Positions 44,715 to 53,232 of a stretch of 64,000 nucleotides of DNA are shown one piece after another. The notes beneath the pieces are model-generated. The model worked only from the letters and a program-made list of their open reading frames with translations. It did no database searches and was not told where the DNA came from. Origin of the DNA: Spiro-02 sp034114085 (GTDB lineage Bacteria > Spirochaetota > Spirochaetia > Sphaerochaetales > Sphaerochaetaceae). The first letter of the stretch is position 1; each line of letters opens with the position of its first letter. Made by a program: the position numbers and the translations under genes. The stretch lies in assembly GCA_034114085.1 (NCBI GenBank), contig JAXEWB010000092.1, positions 1 to 64,000 of the forward strand. The letters are read 5' to 3'.

Positions 44715-45283
44715 CAGGTCTCCTCCCCGGTTACATTTCCGGCGAAAACCGCACAGCTCCCACATGGGGAAGCCTCGTCCGCCTGTGCGAAATCGTCGAC
44801 GCTCGCTGCAGAACCAACAATTCCAGCCGATGGGTGAACTCCGTCCGCCGAGGCGGAAATATCGGTACTCGCTGTATCCACGATGGAAACAGCGGGCATC
44901 GACTCCCCGACGGTCAGCACGACCTGCGCCAGCGCAAGCGGAGGCTCATGGGTCAGCGACAACAGTATCCTGCAGCCAGGGGCCAATTCCTGTACATATT
45001 GCGCGGTCCGGCCTTCAAGATGAATCGACGGACGCCCCAGCGCATCGGCGACTACCTCGATCTCCGCGGGAACCAGCCCGCACATCCCACAGCCGAGGGC
45101 CTTTCCGAACGCCTCTTTCGCCGCATAGCGGGAAGCAAGGAACTGCGCCCGCGCATGCCCCTTCAAGGTATCGGCCTTCGCAACCTCGGCAGGATGGAAC
45201 AGACGATGCACTGCATAGTCCTTGATGGCTCCAGAAGCCATTCGCTCTATCGATACCGCGTCAATTCCTATTCCTAGGACCAT
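44714..45283 (-). CDS. acpS: Holo-[acyl-carrier-protein] synthase with C-terminal tail
   Basis: AcpS transfers phosphopantetheine from CoA to acyl carrier protein. The catalytic core (about 1-125) has GIGIDAVSIERM, FLASRYAAKEAFGKALG and LSLTHEPPLALAQVVL. The family usually has about 120-130 residues; here about 60 more follow, rich in Ala, Ser and Asp (DISASADGVHPSAG), with no domain that I recognise and probably disordered. The ATG at 45283 overlaps the ybbR stop (TGATG). Confidence 0.93.
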   Translation of the reverse strand: MVLGIGIDAVSIERMASGAIKDYAVHRLFHPAEVAKADTLKGHARAQFLASRYAAKEAFGKALGCGMCGLVPAEIEVVADALGRPSIHLEGRTAQYVQELAPGCRILLSLTHEPPLALAQVVLTVGESMPAVSIVDTASTDISASADGVHPSAGIVGSAASVDDFAQADEASPCGSCAVFAGNVTGEET

Positions 45284-45699
45284 CAACGGCCTCCGCCCTG
45301 GTCGCCAGGAGATTCAAACAGAACCCGGAACTGAGAAGGATTCGCCGCAATCGAGACCCCATCCGCCTTGTACAGCGTCTCCATATAGGACAGCATCACC
45401 GGAGCTTTCGCGATCCCCGGCTCGCTGACATAGGAGAAATCAAGCGACGCCGTTATGTAGGTGGGGTCGATCAAGTAAATCAGGTCATCATCACCCTTGA
45501 TGGATATCTCGACAGAATCAGGCACCAGGCTCGCAGCCACATAGCCGGACGGCAAAGCGACCTCCATCGGAATGGTGATTCTCCGCTCTCCAAGCGTAGT
45601 ATAGTGAATGAACAGGTACACCGCTATCGCGAATACGATGGACAGGACCTTGACCGGCCAATTGTAGAACATGCTCTGGACAAACTTACTCCGCTTCAT
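45283..45699 (-). CDS. YbbR domain protein, partner of diadenylate cyclase
   Basis: This 138-residue protein has one N-terminal membrane helix (about 15-33) and one exported YbbR domain. In Firmicutes the related CdaR (YbbR) controls the membrane diadenylate cyclase CdaA. Here the gene overlaps cdaA by 14 bases, fitting the same job. CdaR proteins often have three or four YbbR domains, so this is a short form. Confidence 0.88.
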   Translation of the reverse strand: MKRSKFVQSMFYNWPVKVLSIVFAIAVYLFIHYTTLGERRITIPMEVALPSGYVAASLVPDSVEISIKGDDDLIYLIDPTYITASLDFSYVSEPGIAKAPVMLSYMETLYKADGVSIAANPSQFRVLFESPGDQGGGR

Positions 45700-46501
45700 C
45701 GGTCGCCGCCTCCATCAATTCTTCCGGTGTGACATCGTGGTAGCTGAACAGCGCCAGCAGCATCCGCTTTACCGTAGGCGGATCCAGATCGTAGTACAGG
45801 TTGGCGTTGTACGTCAGCGAAATGGCACCGGTCTCTTCGGAAACGACCAGGACGACGGCATCGGATTCCTCAGCGAGACCCAGTGCGGCCCGGTGGCGCG
45901 TCCCGAAGCTTTTCTTGATATCCGTCTGCTCGCTCAACGGTAGATAGCATCCGGCTGCGATAATCTTGCCGCCCTGGATGATCATGGCGCCGTCATGCAA
46001 CGGCGTATCATGGTCGAATACAGTCAGGATCAACGAAGAAGAGAGATCGGCATTCAGCTTCGTACCGCTGTCGATGATATTCTTGATGCCAAGATGCCGG
46101 GGAAAAACAATCAACGCCCCCCGCCTTTTGGACGTCAACACGGTGCAGGCGTTGAGAATCGTATCAATCTGATCGCCTGAAGTCTGGGAACCCATGCGGA
46201 AGAACCTGCTGCGGCCGCTCCACAACTGGGTGAATGCCCGGCGCAACTCTGGCTGGTATATGATACAGATGAATATGCAAATCGGCACCAGCATGTAACG
46301 GTAAATCCACAGGAACGTCTTGAATCCCGCGATATAGCTGATCGCATACGCGGCGAACAGGATAAAGACCACCCTGACGATCTGCATCGCCTTGGTCTGC
46401 GCTATCGCCTCGTAAAACCGATAGAACAGCCACGCCAGCACCCCTATCTCGATGACAGGCCGGACAACGGACAGGACGGCATTCAGAATCTCAAAGCCCA
46501 T
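45686..46501 (-). CDS. cdaA: Diadenylate cyclase CdaA
   Basis: CdaA makes c-di-AMP from two ATP. The 271-residue protein has three N-terminal membrane helices (about 10-85), then the DAC domain with LHDGAMII (DGA motif) and GTRHRAALG (RHR motif), both needed for activity. c-di-AMP controls osmolyte uptake and wall homeostasis in many bacteria. It starts six bases after glpK, with GAGGAG upstream, and overlaps the ybbR gene. Confidence 0.94.
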   Translation of the reverse strand: MGFEILNAVLSVVRPVIEIGVLAWLFYRFYEAIAQTKAMQIVRVVFILFAAYAISYIAGFKTFLWIYRYMLVPICIFICIIYQPELRRAFTQLWSGRSRFFRMGSQTSGDQIDTILNACTVLTSKRRGALIVFPRHLGIKNIIDSGTKLNADLSSSLILTVFDHDTPLHDGAMIIQGGKIIAAGCYLPLSEQTDIKKSFGTRHRAALGLAEESDAVVLVVSEETGAISLTYNANLYYDLDPPTVKRMLLALFSYHDVTPEELMEAATDEAE

Positions 46502-46507
46502 ACGGCA

Positions 46508-48037
46508 CTATCTCCTCGTCTCTTCGGCGTCCTCAGGATCAACGGATATCCAGTTGAGCGTCCTGCTGACAGCCTTTCTCCAGAACCGGACCTTCCGGTT
46601 GCGTGTCGCGACATCCATCTTGGGAGTCCATCGATCCTGCTCGCTCCAATATGAAGCAAGCTCATCGAAATCCTTCCACATGCCGACGGAAAGACCCGCC
46701 GCATAAGCCGCGCCAAGGGCCGTAGTCTCCACGACTTGAGGCCGGATCACGGGAATCTCCAGCAAATCGGACTGGAACTCCATCAGCGGACGGCTGTTGG
46801 TCAGGCCTCCATCCACCTTGAGCGTCGTCATCTTGATGCCGCTGTCGGCCTCCATGGCCTCGAATATGTCGTTGGCCTGAAACGCGGTGGCCTCCAGGAC
46901 CGCCCGGCAGATATGCGCCCTGTTGACGAACCCCGTCAACCCGGCGATTACCCCGCGGGCCTCCGCCCGCCAGTATGGGGCGAACAGACCGCTGAACGCA
47001 GGCACGATGTACACACCGCCACAGTCTGGCACTGATTCGGCCAGTTTGTCTAGTTCCTGCGCATTCTCGACGACCTTCAAGTTGTCCCTTGCCCATTGAA
47101 CCAGAGAACCCGCCACAGCGATTGAACCTTCAAGGGCATAGCAAGGCTTCTGTCCGGCGATCTGATATGCCACAGTGGTCAACAACCCCATCTTGGAGGT
47201 ACAGAGCTTCGTACCAGTGTTGACCAGCAGGAAACAACCGGTCCCGTAGGTACTTTTGCCCAACCCTTCCGTAAAACAGGCCTGACCGAACAACGCCGCC
47301 TGCTGGTCACCAAGAATCCCGCATACGGGAATCGCCCGGCGGAACGGTCCGCTGGCGGAGGTCAGCCCGTAGACGGAACCGGACGAGGGCACGATTTCAG
47401 GCAATGCGCACCGGGGTATGTTGAACAGCTTCAGCAATTCATCATCCCACTGCAACGTCTTGAGATCCATGAGCATATACCGCGAGGCGTTGGTCACGTC
47501 GGTGACGACCTTGGCGCCGCCGGTCAGGTTCCAGACCAACCAAGTGTCCATGGTACCGAACACGACCTCGCCCTTCTCCGCGGCGGCCCGCAGTCCATCG
47601 ATGTTGTCAAGCAGCCAGACGATCTTGCTTCCCGCGAAATAGGGGCTCATGATCAGGCCGGTCTTCTCCTGCATCCAGGTTACATCGACCTCCTCTTTGA
47701 GCCGGTTGATGAAGTCGGTCCCACGCAAGTCCTGCCATACAATCGCGTTGTACCAGACTTTGCCCGTCTTGGGATTCCAGGCGATTACGGTCTCCCTCTG
47801 GTTGGTAATACCAACGCCCATGACGTCCGAGCCTTGAATCCCCGCCTTGCGTATCGTCTTGATGATGACTTCCGCGCTGTTGTCCCAGATTTCCCATGGG
47901 TCATGCTCAACCCAGCCGGGCTGAGGGAAAATCTGTTCATGCTCAAGCTGGTGCGAAGCGCAGGGCTTGCCTTTTTCATCAAACAGAATAAAACGGGTAC
48001 TGGTAGTCCCCTGGTCAAGAGCTCCAATATACTTCAC
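46508..48037 (-). CDS. glpK: Glycerol kinase
   Basis: GlpK phosphorylates glycerol to glycerol 3-phosphate. The 509-residue FGGY kinase has GALDQGTTSTRFILFDEKG, the glycerol-site GVGITNQRET and YNAIVWQD, and the C-terminal signature region KVDGGLTNSRPLMEFQSDLL. It uses a GTG start with GGAGG nine bases upstream. It is the first gene of a seven-gene operon with cdaA, ybbR, acpS, truA, udg and priA, an unusual partner set. Confidence 0.95.
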   Translation of the reverse strand: MKYIGALDQGTTSTRFILFDEKGKPCASHQLEHEQIFPQPGWVEHDPWEIWDNSAEVIIKTIRKAGIQGSDVMGVGITNQRETVIAWNPKTGKVWYNAIVWQDLRGTDFINRLKEEVDVTWMQEKTGLIMSPYFAGSKIVWLLDNIDGLRAAAEKGEVVFGTMDTWLVWNLTGGAKVVTDVTNASRYMLMDLKTLQWDDELLKLFNIPRCALPEIVPSSGSVYGLTSASGPFRRAIPVCGILGDQQAALFGQACFTEGLGKSTYGTGCFLLVNTGTKLCTSKMGLLTTVAYQIAGQKPCYALEGSIAVAGSLVQWARDNLKVVENAQELDKLAESVPDCGGVYIVPAFSGLFAPYWRAEARGVIAGLTGFVNRAHICRAVLEATAFQANDIFEAMEADSGIKMTTLKVDGGLTNSRPLMEFQSDLLEIPVIRPQVVETTALGAAYAAGLSVGMWKDFDELASYWSEQDRWTPKMDVATRNRKVRFWRKAVSRTLNWISVDPEDAEETRR

Positions 48038-48063
48038 GGGAACAAGCCTCCTTTTCTGTATGT

Positions 48064-48092
48064 AGTATAGCCATTAACCGCGCCCTTTTCAA
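48064..48092 (-). promoter_or_regulatory. glpK operon promoter
   Basis: On the minus strand TTGAAA (48092-48087) and TATACT (48069-48064) are 17 bases apart, 27 bases before the GTG start. Confidence 0.65.
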
Positions 48093-48178
48093 ACTGAATC
48101 CATATCTTTCTTCCAGTATCCTAACGAGAGGCATCCAAGATGCGCAACAGACAAGAAATTGCGGTCAATCGTCCATGA

Positions 48179-48208
48179 TTGACAACCGCTCGATACCACG
48201 TCTATCAT
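48179..48208 (+). promoter_or_regulatory. Promoter of Crp/Fnr family gene
   Basis: TTGACA (48179-48184) and TATCAT (48203-48208) are 18 bases apart. The strong match also argues against a TTG start codon at 48179. Confidence 0.65.
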
Positions 48209-48310
48209 GAATCAGCGGCTTTGCCGCCGGGGGATGAAATTTCACAGGACACAGGATTTGTTTGGAAGATGAGCGACAACGCCACGCCTTCGGAAAGACG
48301 AAGGGAACTC

Positions 48311-48973
48311 ATGGTGCGGACGTTCCATGAACAGCTTCCGTTCTGGAACAGGCTCTCCAGTGAAAAACAGGAGCTATTCATCTCGGAATCCACCCTTCAC
48401 TCCTTCAACACTGGAGATACCGTATATGAAGCCCATGGAGTATGCCCCAGTCTGATCTTGTTGATTTCAGGGCGCCTCCGGTCAATTTTTTCCCATGACA
48501 GAACCAAGAAGATCACTTTGTACTGGCTCTATGAATCGGAAGCGTGCGTCCTCAGCGCATGTCCCGTACTGCATAACGTCCCGTTCGAAATCACCATTGT
48601 GGCGGAAGATACGTCGGAACTGATCATGATTCCCGCCGAGTTTTACCTTTCGATCCAGGAAGAGTATCCAGAAATGAAGATGTTTGTCCGTCAACAGATG
48701 AACGCACGTTTTTCGGATGTGATGTGGCTGGTCCAGCAGGTGGGATTCCAGCCTTTCCCCAAAAACCTCGCCACATATCTGATTGAACGGAGCGCGCGGG
48801 AGGGAACGCCGCTCATTCATGTGACGCAAGCGGAAATAGCCCAGGAACTTGGTACGGGACGCAACGTGGTGGGCCGTACCCTCCGGCAGTTCGAAAAAGC
48901 GGGTTTCATCAGGTTGGTCCGGGGTGGAGTGTTCATCAGGGACCTATCCGCGCTGATGAAGGCCAGTGATTGA
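48311..48973 (+). CDS. Crp/Fnr family transcriptional regulator
   Basis: The protein has 220 residues: an N-terminal cyclic-nucleotide-binding-type beta roll (about 10-130), a dimer helix and a C-terminal helix-turn-helix (VTQAEIAQELGTGRNVVGRTLRQFEKAGFIRL). It lacks the N-terminal Cys set of Fnr, but single Cys residues in the roll (ACVLSACPVL) could respond to redox or sulfur. AGGG lies seven bases before ATG 48311; ATG 48269 is the alternative. It precedes the tusA-yeeE-reductase genes on the same strand and may control them. Confidence 0.88.
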   Translation: MVRTFHEQLPFWNRLSSEKQELFISESTLHSFNTGDTVYEAHGVCPSLILLISGRLRSIFSHDRTKKITLYWLYESEACVLSACPVLHNVPFEITIVAEDTSELIMIPAEFYLSIQEEYPEMKMFVRQQMNARFSDVMWLVQQVGFQPFPKNLATYLIERSAREGTPLIHVTQAEIAQELGTGRNVVGRTLRQFEKAGFIRLVRGGVFIRDLSALMKASD

Positions 48974-49401
48974 GGAACTGCAGACGGGATGACCACGACA
49001 TGTTTCAGGCTCATCGCACCGATACAGGCTTCATCAAGCAACATCAGACACGAATATCAATCCCGAAAATTTCAGTGGCAAGTGGTGAAATTGTATGGCG
49101 GGGCGGTCAATCGCGATTTGTACGGCGTTTTTTTTTGAACAGGCATGAAAAACCGCGCCAAAGGGCGGCTCGCCATATCGCGTCAATCCAGTTGTTCATC
49201 GCCCCGGCAAGCCACCAGTTGGGAAACGGATATCGGACCGTTGATGTACCACCTTGTATGGGAATACAATACAATTACATATAACACAAATAATAAAATT
49301 AATTATGCACCATAATCACATACTTTGTTCTGGCAAGCTGAAGAACTCTCAACTATACTAACAAAACGCTAAAAATATATCGATTCATAAGGAGAATCAT
49401 T
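48974..49401. other. Spacer between Crp/Fnr gene and tusA-like gene
   Basis: No gene is seen. A direct repeat TTGTAyGGCG occurs at 49091-49100 and 49118-49127, followed by nine T. The last 120 bases are very AT-rich and hold a perfect palindrome ATTATG-CAC-CATAAT (49302-49316) and a -10-like TATACT (49354-49359) without a good -35, as expected for an activator-dependent promoter. Confidence 0.45.
49302..49316 (+). promoter_or_regulatory. Palindrome upstream of sulfur operon, possible operator
   Basis: ATTATG and CATAAT flank CAC as a perfect inverted repeat, 37 bases before a TATACT box. Its distance suits an activator site for the Crp/Fnr-type regulator encoded upstream, but it does not match the Crp or Fnr consensus. 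Confidence 0.3.
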
Positions 49402-49626
49402 ATGGCAGAACGTTATCTTGACTGTTTGGGCGAAGCTTGCCCCGTCCCCCTTGTAAAAACTCAGAACGAATTGGCGACAATGGCATCCGGCGATGTCCTC
49501 GTAGTAGGAATCGACCACACCTGCGCCATGAAGAACGTTCCGGACTGGGCGCGCAGCCAGGGCTATAACGTCGATATCGAAGAAGTCGGCGAAGGCGAAT
49601 GGGAAGTAATCATCGAAAAGGCATGA
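49402..49626 (+). CDS. TusA/YeeD-like sulfur carrier protein
   Basis: This small sulfurtransferase of 74 residues has the CPxP motif (GEACPVPLVK, Cys13) that carries a persulfide, plus Cys8 and Cys41. It is the usual cytosolic partner of YeeE/YedE permeases: in the TsuA-TsuB pair the TusA-like protein helps process imported thiosulfate. AAGGAG lies seven bases before the ATG. It leads a three-gene operon with the permease and a flavoprotein. Confidence 0.93.
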   Translation: MAERYLDCLGEACPVPLVKTQNELATMASGDVLVVGIDHTCAMKNVPDWARSQGYNVDIEEVGEGEWEVIIEKA

Positions 49627-49639
49627 GGGAAGGATTATC

Positions 49640-50869
49640 ATGGAAGTACAGAAAGAGACTGAATTGCAGCCGTCGTACTACGACCGCTTGCTCAAAAAGG
49701 AATGGAGCTACACTACCGGAGCGGTAATGATCTCCGCTTTCGCCATGGCGTTGTTCGCGTTCTCCGGTATCTGGGGAGTGTCCGGTCCGTTGGCGACCTG
49801 GGGAGGCAAATTCCTGACATTGCTGGGAATCGACGCCGACAAGTGGTCCATCTACAACGGTTCGCTGGCGAAGTACCGGTTCTTTGGCAACAAAGCGTCA
49901 ATCACCGACATCGGATTGCTGATGGGCGCACTGATTGCATGTCTGCTCGCCGCACAGTGGAAGATCCGCAACATCAAGCATTGGAAACAAGCCGCGGCGG
50001 CGGCTCTCGGCGGTTTGCTGATGGGTGTCGGCGCGAAAATGGCCAATGGGTGCAATATCGGCGGACTGTTCTCACAGCTCCCCCAATTCTCCGGCGCAGG
50101 CTGGGTATTTTTGCTATTCGTGTTCCTTGGCGCAACCATCGGAGGAAAGTTGCTACGGTTCTTCATGCCGCCGGCTTCCAACAAACGGCCGAATCGCAAA
50201 AGGCTTACCGCGGAGCAACGGAAGCGGAACAAGACCATCCAGATCGCCGTCGGCGTCGCATTGTCCCTCCTCTGTCTGGTAGTCGCGTTCCTCGTAGCGC
50301 CGACATACCCCAACGCCCCGGCGTTCATCCTAATCGGCGTCGGCATCGGCTACAGCATGCAGCGCTCCCGTTTCTGTTTCACCGCGGCCTATCGGGACCC
50401 TACCCTTACCGGTGAGACGAAACTGACCAAGGCCGTACTGGTGGCGTTCGCGCTCTGCACCATCGCCTTCTTCGGCTTCCATATCAGCAGCTACGGCGCC
50501 GACCTGTCCAAGCTCGACCCGACCAAGTTGCCAGGAAACCCGATCAACCTTTCGTTGCTGGTCGGCTCCTTCATATTTGGAATCGGCGCCGTCCTGGCCG
50601 GAGGTTGTGCGTCCGGTACGTTCATCCGTATCGGCGAGGGCTATGTCCAGAACTTGATTGCGTTCATATTCTTCGTTACCGGCTCTACAATCGGAAGCTT
50701 CGTCACCGGCGGGCTCAAGGGCACATTCATGACCATTGGTCCGAAGGTATATCTTCCGACGGTATTCGGCGGTTTTGTTCCCGCGCTGTTGATCCAGCTG
50801 GCGGCATTGATGGGTCTGTGGATTCTCGCCGACTGGTGGGAAAAACGCAAGCACGCGATGGTTCGCTAA
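49640..50869 (+). CDS. YeeE/YedE (TsuA-type) sulfur compound permease
   Basis: This 409-residue membrane protein has about ten helices in two similar halves. Each half carries the family's Cys/Gly motif: KMANGCNIGGLFSQL and GAVLAGGCASGTFIRIGEG; a third Cys is in SMQRSRFCFTAA. In TsuA such cysteines pass thiosulfate through the membrane. A role in selenium transport is known or proposed for the YedE branch, so the substrate is not certain. It starts 13 bases after the TusA-like gene. Confidence 0.92.
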   Translation: MEVQKETELQPSYYDRLLKKEWSYTTGAVMISAFAMALFAFSGIWGVSGPLATWGGKFLTLLGIDADKWSIYNGSLAKYRFFGNKASITDIGLLMGALIACLLAAQWKIRNIKHWKQAAAAALGGLLMGVGAKMANGCNIGGLFSQLPQFSGAGWVFLLFVFLGATIGGKLLRFFMPPASNKRPNRKRLTAEQRKRNKTIQIAVGVALSLLCLVVAFLVAPTYPNAPAFILIGVGIGYSMQRSRFCFTAAYRDPTLTGETKLTKAVLVAFALCTIAFFGFHISSYGADLSKLDPTKLPGNPINLSLLVGSFIFGIGAVLAGGCASGTFIRIGEGYVQNLIAFIFFVTGSTIGSFVTGGLKGTFMTIGPKVYLPTVFGGFVPALLIQLAALMGLWILADWWEKRKHAMVR

Positions 50870-50881
50870 GGAACGGCGGGC

Positions 50882-52111
50882 ATGGAAAAAAGAATCGAAA
50901 ACTATGATGTGGTGGTAATCGGCGGAGGAGCGGCGGGTATGACCGCCGCCCTCTACGCCGGCAGGGCGAGGCTCAAGACACTGCTGGTTGAGAAGTCCTT
51001 GATCGGCGGGCTGGCCACCTACACCAGCGAAGTTGAGAACTACCCGGGCTTCCCTGAGGGAATCGACGGTACTGAACTGATGAAGCTGTTCGACAAGCAG
51101 TTCAGGCGGTTCGGCGTCGACGTCAAGCTTACCGACGTCAAGAGCGTAGAGGACAGGCAGAAGTACAAGGTGGTCAGCACGTTCCGCGTCGACTACCATG
51201 CGAAAGCCGTCGTCGTCGCCACCGGAGGCAGGCCCCGGCTTACAGGGGCCAGGAACGAGGATCAGTTCCGAGACAAGGGAATCTCCTTCTGCGCAACCTG
51301 CGACGCAGCGCGATATACGGACAAGAAAGTCCTGGTAATCGGTAGCGGCGACGCCGCCATCGAGGAGGGAATGTTCCTCACCAGGTTCTGTCGGGAGGTC
51401 TGGGTTTCCGTAATTCACGATACGGGAATCATGGATGCGAACGAGGTAGCCAAGGAGAAGGCGCTGTCAAACCCGAAGATGCACTTCCTGTGGAACACCG
51501 TCGTCGATTCCTTCGAGGGTGAAGACCTGCTCAGGCAAGTCGTATTGAAGAACCTCAAGACCGGAGAACTGGAGTCTATCGATGTGGATGGATGTTTCTT
51601 GTTCATCGGTTATCTGCCGAATACAAAGGTGTTCGAGGGATTGCTTGAACTGGACGACAGGGGCTATGTCGTGACCACCGAGGATATGGAGACTTCCGTA
51701 CCGGGAATCTTCGCCGCGGGGGACGTCCGCCACAAGACGCTGCGTCAGGTTGCGACATCCGTTGGAGACGGCGCGATCGCTGGCTACATGGCCGAAAAGT
51801 ACGTTGACGAAATCGAGACTCTGGAAAAGGACATCCTCAAGGAGGGAAAAGTCCTCGTCTATGTCTACAACGCCGTCGAGGAACAGGATCGCGCGTTGCT
51901 GACGAAGGTAGAGGCTCTCCACAAGGAATTTGAATGCGGTTGCGACCTGAAGGTAATCGATGTCTACAAAGGTGATAGGATGGCGAAGATACTCCAAGCG
52001 CCCGCCGTTCCGTCGCTGATGGTATTCAAGGACGGAGAAGCCTTCGTTTCCATTCCTTGCGCCGACGATTCTTCCATGGAGCGGATACGCAATGCGCTGG
52101 GAAGTTGCTGA
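50882..52111 (+). CDS. Thioredoxin-reductase-like flavoprotein with C-terminal thioredoxin fold
   Basis: The 409-residue flavoprotein has an FAD site (VVIGGGAAGM, residues 11-20; IFAAGDVR, 276-283) and the redox-active CATC of thioredoxin reductases (137-140). The second nucleotide site is present (GSGDAA), but the HRRxxxR motif that binds the NADPH phosphate is replaced by HDTGIMDAN, so the electron donor may not be NADPH. Residues about 320-409 look like a thioredoxin fold with the cis-Pro segment VPSLMVFKDG but without a CxxC. It probably supplies reducing power for the imported sulfur compound. Confidence 0.88.
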   Translation: MEKRIENYDVVVIGGGAAGMTAALYAGRARLKTLLVEKSLIGGLATYTSEVENYPGFPEGIDGTELMKLFDKQFRRFGVDVKLTDVKSVEDRQKYKVVSTFRVDYHAKAVVVATGGRPRLTGARNEDQFRDKGISFCATCDAARYTDKKVLVIGSGDAAIEEGMFLTRFCREVWVSVIHDTGIMDANEVAKEKALSNPKMHFLWNTVVDSFEGEDLLRQVVLKNLKTGELESIDVDGCFLFIGYLPNTKVFEGLLELDDRGYVVTTEDMETSVPGIFAAGDVRHKTLRQVATSVGDGAIAGYMAEKYVDEIETLEKDILKEGKVLVYVYNAVEEQDRALLTKVEALHKEFECGCDLKVIDVYKGDRMAKILQAPAVPSLMVFKDGEAFVSIPCADDSSMERIRNALGSC

Positions 52112-52432
52112 CGCGGGTCGAACATTTCCTGACAACCATGAACGTCGCCTTTTTCGGGGAACCGGAATGGGCGATGTTTTTTTATTGTTCCATCGGAGGC
52201 ATCCCTCTGGCAATCCATTGTTTCTCCTTTGGGTGTTCGCCCTAGGCTCAATTGGTGATTACTCCGGGTTAAACCGGTGTTCGCACAGTGATTGCTCGGT
52301 GTTCGCTCCAGATTTCTAGTACTGGATTCCGATTACATCACCCCGTCCCAGTGATGTCATGAAGACATGGCGGTCAGCTCTTTCTTTCACTTCCGCTATG
52401 AGAATCCAAAACCTCGTGCTATACTCTTGGGC
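52112..52432. other. Spacer after sulfur operon
   Basis: No gene is seen in 321 bases. It holds the terminator at 52141-52183 and, at 52265-52303, a short repeated motif resembling sequences near 34608-34645 and 40866-40905 (GCTCrGTrTTCrC units). No clear promoter for the downstream DRTGG gene was found. Confidence 0.4.
52141..52183 (+). terminator. Terminator of sulfur operon
   Basis: AACGTCGCC (52141-52149) pairs with GGCGATGTT (52170-52178) with one wobble, followed by more T (to 52183). The loop is 20 bases. Confidence 0.65.
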
Positions 52433-52780
52433 ATGATGAAACTGAGAGAAATAGTGGAAATAGTTCAGGGCAAGGTCGTCTGCGGGGAAAATCATCTGGA
52501 TCAGGAAGTCAAGATGGGATTCGCAAGCGACCTCATGAGCGATGTCCTCACTTTGCTGGAGGACGATATTCTCCTGATTACCGGCTTGTCCAACAATCAG
52601 GCCGTCAGGACCGCCGAAATGAGCGATATTTCAAATATCCTCCTGGTCAGGAACAAGCAACCGAGCCAAGCCATGATCGACATGGCGAAGGAATTGGACA
52701 TCGCGTTGATCACTACTCCGTTTTCCCTGTTCAGGGTAAGCGGATTGCTATATGCGCATGGGCTGGAATCAGTCTATTGA
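52433..52780 (+). CDS. DRTGG domain protein
   Basis: The 115-residue protein consists of one DRTGG domain (GFASDLMSDVLTLLEDDILLITGL, then AVRTAEMSDISNILLVRNKQPSQ). The domain is found in phosphotransacetylase and in small proteins near [FeFe] hydrogenase genes; its function is unknown. Start at the ATG-ATG pair 52433/52436, with only a weak site upstream. The longer frame to 52367 adds residues foreign to the family. It leads a three-gene unit. Confidence 0.82.
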   Translation: MMKLREIVEIVQGKVVCGENHLDQEVKMGFASDLMSDVLTLLEDDILLITGLSNNQAVRTAEMSDISNILLVRNKQPSQAMIDMAKELDIALITTPFSLFRVSGLLYAHGLESVY

Positions 52781-52812
52781 GAAAATATTGAGTACATAAG
52801 GAAAACAGATCG

Positions 52813-53232
52813 ATGCATGTCTCCTACCCTGTGACAGCCGGGGATTTTACCATAGCAGGAAACGCCTCAAGCCAAATCAAGCGAACGCTCAAACAGCTTG
52901 ATGTCTCGCCGTTGACGATCAAACGGATCGTCGTGGCGACATTTGAGGCCGAGGTGAACGTAATCGCCCATTCCTATGGTGGAGAAGTAATCTGCGACAT
53001 CGATCAGGACAAGGTCATCATCCAAGTAGTGGACACGGGGCCGGGAATACCCGATCTCGACCTTGCCATGACGGAGGGCTATTCCACCGCTAGTGACGAG
53101 ATTCGCGAAATGGGATACGGAGCGGGCATGGGCCTTCCGAACATTAAAAAAAATTCTGACAGCCTGGACATCCATACGGCGGCCGGAGACCATACGCATA
53201 TCACCATGACGTTCCTTTTGGGAGGTGCTTGA
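52813..53232 (+). CDS. RsbW-like histidine-kinase-type ATPase
   Basis: This protein has 139 residues and is a stand-alone HATPase_c domain. N box: TFEAEVNVIAHSYGG; G boxes: VVDTGPGIPDLDLAM and GYGAGMGLPNIKKNSD. Such proteins act as serine kinases (anti-sigma factors) or as ATP-dependent switches. A similar gene lies next to DRTGG and hydrogenase-like genes in several anaerobes. AAGGA precedes the ATG, and its stop shares a base with the next start. Confidence 0.88.
   Translation: MHVSYPVTAGDFTIAGNASSQIKRTLKQLDVSPLTIKRIVVATFEAEVNVIAHSYGGEVICDIDQDKVIIQVVDTGPGIPDLDLAMTEGYSTASDEIREMGYGAGMGLPNIKKNSDSLDIHTAAGDHTHITMTFLLGGA

Noticed and set aside
48179..48268. N-terminal extension of the Crp/Fnr protein from a TTG codon
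   Set aside because: The TTG is part of a TTGACA -35 box with a good TATCAT partner, so the extension would lie upstream of the transcript.
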